Of a stretch of DNA of 35,459 bases, positions 31,693 to 35,459 are shown in pieces (the stretch's first letter is position 1; every line of letters begins with the position of its first letter). The notes beneath the pieces are model-generated. The model ran no database searches. It saw only the letters and a program-made list of their open reading frames with translations, and was not told the DNA's origin. The DNA is from Chloroflexota bacterium (GTDB taxonomy: Bacteria; Chloroflexota; Dehalococcoidia; Lucifugimonadales; Lucifugimonadaceae), in contig JABIHL010000146.1 of NCBI GenBank assembly GCA_018649665.1, positions 1 through 35,459 of the forward strand. Reading direction: 5' to 3'. The position numbers and the translations under genes were made by a program.

Positions 31693-33372
31693 CTACTTCC
31701 AAATACCGTCTTTGGCGGCTCGATGCTGAGAAATGTGAGCATGATCGCCTTTGAGACGTTTTGCGAGCACGCGTGGATCGACCGGCCAGGGTAATACCTC
31801 GGCACGCTCCGCCCACTCGAAATACGCTTTCTCCAGTGCCTTTGCGCGATCCTTTTCGCCGTCGATCAGATCGTTTTGCTCGGTTCGGTCATCGCTAATG
31901 TTGTACAGCTCCCACGACTTGTCCCACTCAGCAACCAATTTCCAGTCGCCGACGCGAATTCCTCGGTTGCCTTCGTGCTCGATTGTAATCGGCTGCTCGC
32001 GCTTCAACTCCCGCCCCTTCAAAGCAGGAAGGAAGCTCTCACCTTCTAACGGAGTTATCTCGGTGTCGTGATGCTCTTTCGGATACTGCGCACCGGCAAT
32101 GTCGTAGCAGGTCGCCGAAATATCGATGATATGCATCGGATTATTCAGGATGTTCGACTTCTCGATTCCGTCGGGCCAATGAACGATGAACGGAGTTGAA
32201 ATTCCGCCTTCATGAACCCAACGCTTAAACAATCGGAACGGCGCGTCCGAGACGTTCGCCCACGGCAGCTCGACCGCCTGGAATGTAGTGTCCGGACCTG
32301 GCCGTAGCTCAGGAATATCGCCCACACGAACTGGCTCGCCATCGAGAGTTGTCGACGATGCCCACTGCGAAGGATCCGGCCAGTCAGAATCCTCTTGAAA
32401 CAATTCGGCGCAACCCCCGTTGTCCGACAAAAACATGATGACCGTGTTCTCGAATTCGCCCGCCTTCTTCACCGAATCCACGATGCGCCCTACAGTACGG
32501 TCGACCTGTTCGATCATGGCGCAATAGGTCGCCATCCGTATGTCTTCATATTCCTTGTTCTGAACGTCGTCCCAATCGGGTGAATCAGAATCTCGGGGTG
32601 AAATCTCCCACTTATCGTCGACTACTCCGAGCCCTTTTTGCTGTTCATGTCGAGAGGTACGAATCGCGTCATAGCCAGCCATGTAATTGCCTTCGTACTT
32701 CACGATGTCGTCTTCCCATGCGTGAAGCGGCCAGTGTGGCGCGGTGAACGCCACGTACTGGAAGAATGGCATGCCCATTTCGACTGACTCTTCGATCTGA
32801 TTCACCGCGTGATCACCAATGGCGTCGGTCATGTGAAAATCATTGGTCTCGACATCTATCAAAACGTCTTCGAGAATCAGTGATTTGGGATTCCAGAACG
32901 AATCAGCCGCGTTCAACAGACCGAATGAACGGTCGAATCCTCGCTGCTTCGGCAAAGGGTGCTTTTTATCACCGAGAATCCAATTGTCCCGGTCCCGATT
33001 GTCCCAGCTTCCTGAAACGTGCCACTTGCCCGAAATCATCGTGCGATACCCGGCAGTCTTCATCACCTCAGCGATAGTGACGCAGCCTTCTCGCAAGTAA
33101 CCTTGGTAGGAGGGAACTCCCAAATCGGTTGTCATTTGACCGATTCCGGCCTGATGAGGATGCAGCCCCGTCAACAACGCCGCGCGGGAAGGACAGCACC
33201 TTGCGCCGTTATACATTTGCGTAAAACGAAGGCCGTTGTAACCAAGGGCATCGATGTTCGGCGTGCTGATCTCACCGCCGTAACAACCAAGATCTGAATA
33301 GCCGAGATCATCGACCATCATCACAATGATGTTTGGTTTTTTTGTGGCTTCCGGTGCTTTGCTTTCAGGCAT
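31693..33372 (-). CDS. Arylsulfatase / sulfatase family hydrolase
   Basis: The 559-aa protein is full length. Its C59-C-P-S-R63 (CxPxR) motif is the site converted to formylglycine, and the segment ARCCPSRAALLTGLHPHQAGIG is typical of arylsulfatases. Metal ligands Asp21/Asp22 lie in MMVDDLGYSDLG, and SDNGG is in the second half. No signal peptide is visible, so it is probably cytoplasmic unless exported otherwise. It hydrolyses a sulfate ester, perhaps from algal polysaccharides or aromatic sulfates. TAGGAGTA is a good ribosome site, and the methyltransferase gene lies 9 bp upstream. Confidence 0.94.
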   Translation of the reverse strand: MPESKAPEATKKPNIIVMMVDDLGYSDLGCYGGEISTPNIDALGYNGLRFTQMYNGARCCPSRAALLTGLHPHQAGIGQMTTDLGVPSYQGYLREGCVTIAEVMKTAGYRTMISGKWHVSGSWDNRDRDNWILGDKKHPLPKQRGFDRSFGLLNAADSFWNPKSLILEDVLIDVETNDFHMTDAIGDHAVNQIEESVEMGMPFFQYVAFTAPHWPLHAWEDDIVKYEGNYMAGYDAIRTSRHEQQKGLGVVDDKWEISPRDSDSPDWDDVQNKEYEDIRMATYCAMIEQVDRTVGRIVDSVKKAGEFENTVIMFLSDNGGCAELFQEDSDWPDPSQWASSTTLDGEPVRVGDIPELRPGPDTTFQAVELPWANVSDAPFRLFKRWVHEGGISTPFIVHWPDGIEKSNILNNPMHIIDISATCYDIAGAQYPKEHHDTEITPLEGESFLPALKGRELKREQPITIEHEGNRGIRVGDWKLVAEWDKSWELYNISDDRTEQNDLIDGEKDRAKALEKAYFEWAERAEVLPWPVDPRVLAKRLKGDHAHISQHRAAKDGIWK

Positions 33373-33381
33373 GCGTTACTC

Positions 33382-34452
33382 CTACTTAGTCGATAAGAAA
33401 TATTCGTTTTGGAAGTCGTGCTCAAGCTGCTTCACCTCGACGTTCGCAAAACCTGCTTCACCAAGCATCTTGAGTGCCAATTCCCGACCCCACATTGTGC
33501 CGAGTCCCTTGCCACCGACTGCCAGCGAAACAGTCATGCAGTGCATGACTGAGATCGTATACAAAAACGGCCCTACTGGGTGATCGATATTGTTCTGAAC
33601 CTCGCTCGATGCCTTGATGTCTTGCATCAGATAGAGACCGTCTTTACGAAGCGCTTTTGCTATCGATTCGAGCACCTTGTCGGGTGCCGCCTGATCGTGA
33701 ACAGCGTCGAACGTGGTTATGAAATCGAACTCTTCGCTGAAACCCAGATCAGTGGCGTCGCCTGTCTCGAATTTCAGATTCGTGAGTCCACGTTTCGCAG
33801 CCTCCGCACGTCCGAGCTCAAGACCTTCTTCGGAAATATCTGAACCCTTGAATCGACTGTTCGGAAACTGCCCGGCCATGATGTTCAGCGCACGACCTGC
33901 GCCGCATCCGACATCCAGCACATCGATTCCTGATTCGAGACGCTGAACAAGCCCGTCAGTCAAAGGCAAAATGTGCGAAAGAATCGCTGGTACAACCGTC
34001 TGACCAGAATCCTCCGCCATCACTTCCTGAAATCTCGGGAAGCCGGAATATGGGACGCCGCCCCCGTTTTTGAATGCATCGACGATTCCGTCTTCAACTC
34101 CCCCGAGAAGTGGAATGTACTGGGCGAAGGCAGCGATATTATCGGGGGCAGCGCCACGAGTCAGTAATGCCGCATGTTCCTGTGGGAGTGAGTAGGTTTT
34201 TGAACCGGCGTCGTACTCAACAAATCCACCCGTGAGCATCGCACCGAGCCACTCCCGAACGTAGCGTTCATTGAGACCCGCTGCCTCTGTGATTTGTTCG
34301 GAAGTTGAAGGCGCAAGACCTGCCATCGAATCGAATAAACCCGTGCGATGACCAACAGACGTCATCAGCGCCAACGATCCAAGGTTCAGCATGTCCATTA
34401 AGCGGTCGCCAAACGCCTCGGCTTTAGCGTCATCGAATTTTTGTTCGGTCAT
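33382..34452 (-). CDS. SAM-dependent methyltransferase with N-terminal winged-helix region
   Basis: The 356-aa protein has an N-terminal helical/winged-helix region (about 15-110, ITEAAGLNERYVREWLGAML) resembling the dimerisation domain of O-methyltransferases and of Rv2258c-like proteins. A class I Rossmann domain follows with motif I VLDVGCGAGRAL and motif II acidic FKGSDIS, then DFITTFDAVHD. The substrate is unknown. It is 9 bp ahead of the sulfatase, and 65 bp after the partial sulfatase, and likely transcribed with them. Confidence 0.9.
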   Translation of the reverse strand: MTEQKFDDAKAEAFGDRLMDMLNLGSLALMTSVGHRTGLFDSMAGLAPSTSEQITEAAGLNERYVREWLGAMLTGGFVEYDAGSKTYSLPQEHAALLTRGAAPDNIAAFAQYIPLLGGVEDGIVDAFKNGGGVPYSGFPRFQEVMAEDSGQTVVPAILSHILPLTDGLVQRLESGIDVLDVGCGAGRALNIMAGQFPNSRFKGSDISEEGLELGRAEAAKRGLTNLKFETGDATDLGFSEEFDFITTFDAVHDQAAPDKVLESIAKALRKDGLYLMQDIKASSEVQNNIDHPVGPFLYTISVMHCMTVSLAVGGKGLGTMWGRELALKMLGEAGFANVEVKQLEHDFQNEYFLSTK

Positions 34453-34517
34453 GGCTGTTGTCTAATCCTCTCCACTACTAATCAAGGTTCCCGAATGCGG
34501 GTGTCAGATCACTTTCA

Positions 34518-35459
34518 TCACCGCGGCGGTTTCTCGTACGTCGCGGCGCTGGTTCGTGGTGAGTTCGGCCAAGGACGGTTCCAGCTTTCGTAGCCGAACG
34601 TTGGATCTTGCGACATATCGCCGTTCTGAGCCAATCGATCATCCATCGAGCCTTCGATAGAAGCCATCAGTTCCTGCGTAAGCTCTATCTCAAGCCGCTG
34701 AACAATGTCGGCAAACTCTGGATTTCCGAACAGATTTACCTGCTCTTGCGGATCGTTCAGCATGTCGAACAACAACGTCTCGCCAGTTCGATATTTGTGC
34801 AGCTTATAGCGACCGTCAAAGTTCATCCAGCCATCACCCAATAAGCCAAAAATGTTCTCTCGACCCGATTCACCCGGCATTCCGTCACCCGGAAGCGGCT
34901 GAGCGTCATACCACGCAGGCTGCTCGATTCCAGCCCAGCTGAGCATGGTCGCAGTCACATCACGAAGCTCGACTAGCCCTTCTTGAACCTGACCCCCTTC
35001 GATACCCGGGCCCATCGCAATCATCGGCACCCGGATCGCCGATTCGTAGAACGATGCCTTGCCGATCAAATTGTGATCGCCAAGATAGTCGCCATGATCC
35101 GAAGCCAGCACGACGTACGTGTTTTCGAGCAACCCTTTGTTGCGGAGCGAATCGAGAATGGCACCGACTTCGAAATCGATCTGCTGAACGAGTCCGGAGT
35201 AGTGCTTACGAACAGTGTGCTTGGTCTCGTCAGGGAACTCGGAGTAGTCGACCCCGTTCCAAGGTCGCTTGTTGCCGTCGACGTTGCCTTTGCGCAGTTG
35301 AGGCGTGTGACCCGGCACTTCGGGAGCGGCCTCGGGAATCTTCGATTCGTCGATGCCTTCCAAGAACCGCTCGTCAGGGTCGTAAGGGCAATGTGGACCA
35401 GGGAATCCGACCATCATTGCGAACGGCTGGTCGGACCCGTAATCATCGATAAATTTCAC
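34518..35459 (-). CDS. Sulfatase family hydrolase, partial (N-terminus outside window)
   Basis: The 313 codons visible are the C-terminal part; the window edge cuts the gene, and the apparent GTG start at 35459 is an artefact. The region has SDHGDYLGDHNLIGK, carrying the Asp/His metal ligands of sulfatases, and late YKLHKYRTGETLLFDMLNDPQEQVNL, a standard ending. The N-terminal formylglycine motif would be upstream. It is not closely similar to the sulfatase at 31693-33372, so this is a second subfamily. Confidence 0.9.
   Translation of the reverse strand: MKFIDDYGSDQPFAMMVGFPGPHCPYDPDERFLEGIDESKIPEAAPEVPGHTPQLRKGNVDGNKRPWNGVDYSEFPDETKHTVRKHYSGLVQQIDFEVGAILDSLRNKGLLENTYVVLASDHGDYLGDHNLIGKASFYESAIRVPMIAMGPGIEGGQVQEGLVELRDVTATMLSWAGIEQPAWYDAQPLPGDGMPGESGRENIFGLLGDGWMNFDGRYKLHKYRTGETLLFDMLNDPQEQVNLFGNPEFADIVQRLEIELTQELMASIEGSMDDRLAQNGDMSQDPTFGYESWNRPWPNSPRTSAATYEKPPR

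Overview
The window looks like chromosomal DNA of a marine, free-living Chloroflexota bacterium, with the SAR202 / Dehalococcoidia-like lineage as my best guess. This is inference from gene content. The reasons are moderate GC, densely packed genes, frequent TTG/GTG starts, and many catabolic paralog families in one stretch: a type III CoA-transferase, short-chain dehydrogenases, two Ldh-family dehydrogenases, two M81/MlrC-like proteins, an HpcH/HpaI aldolase, an amidase and two sulfatases. No rRNA, phage genes, transposase or CRISPR array is visible.

Layout. 0-3.6 kb: tRNA-Gly(CCC), a lipoprotein with a collagen-like stalk and a serine-protease domain, oligoribonuclease, a DUF6946-like protein and an SDR. 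3.9-5.1 kb: CaiB/BaiF CoA-transferase. 5.2-9.2 kb (minus): a four-gene copper-handling operon ending in a CopC-CopD-YtkA-cytochrome c fusion. 9.4-15.6 kb: TPP enzyme, PII protein, a truncated winged-helix ORF, HpcH/HpaI aldolase, a membrane-anchored LuxR regulator and a neutral-ceramidase-like protein. 15.7-19.5 kb (minus): two overlapping CDGSH proteins, then two Ldh paralogs separated by a CDF-like transporter and the relic of a third Ldh 3' end. 19.7-22.0 kb (plus): a Lia-like envelope operon led by a DUF2089 regulator. 22.0-25.4 kb: SDR, a small protein translationally coupled to an amidase, and a GNAT. 25.5-29.0 kb: tandem MlrC paralogs, each followed by a hairpin repeat. 29.1-31.0 kb: a spermidine-synthase-like protein, then a DsbA-like oxidoreductase and a VKOR. 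31.0-35.5 kb (minus): lipoprotein, sulfatase, methyltransferase and a sulfatase cut by the window edge.

The most important observation is that the ORF track splits one gene at 30065-30067. The DsbA-like protein has an in-frame TGA exactly where the first cysteine of the CxxC active site belongs (GDFQ-U-SHC). The reading frame stays open and homologous on both sides. A 7-bp hairpin with a G in the first two loop positions begins 16 nt after the TGA, matching the published bacterial SECIS pattern. I read this as a selenocysteine-containing DsbA in an operon with its likely re-oxidant, VKOR.

Other structure not explained by the genes: a family of dispersed hairpin repeats (CTCCC...GGGAG followed by TTAG/CTAG plus a G-rich tail) in at least six copies, two GTGCC-N3-GGCAC palindromes ahead of the membrane LuxR gene, and a pair of TAATCAAT boxes 21 bp apart ahead of the DUF2089 operon.
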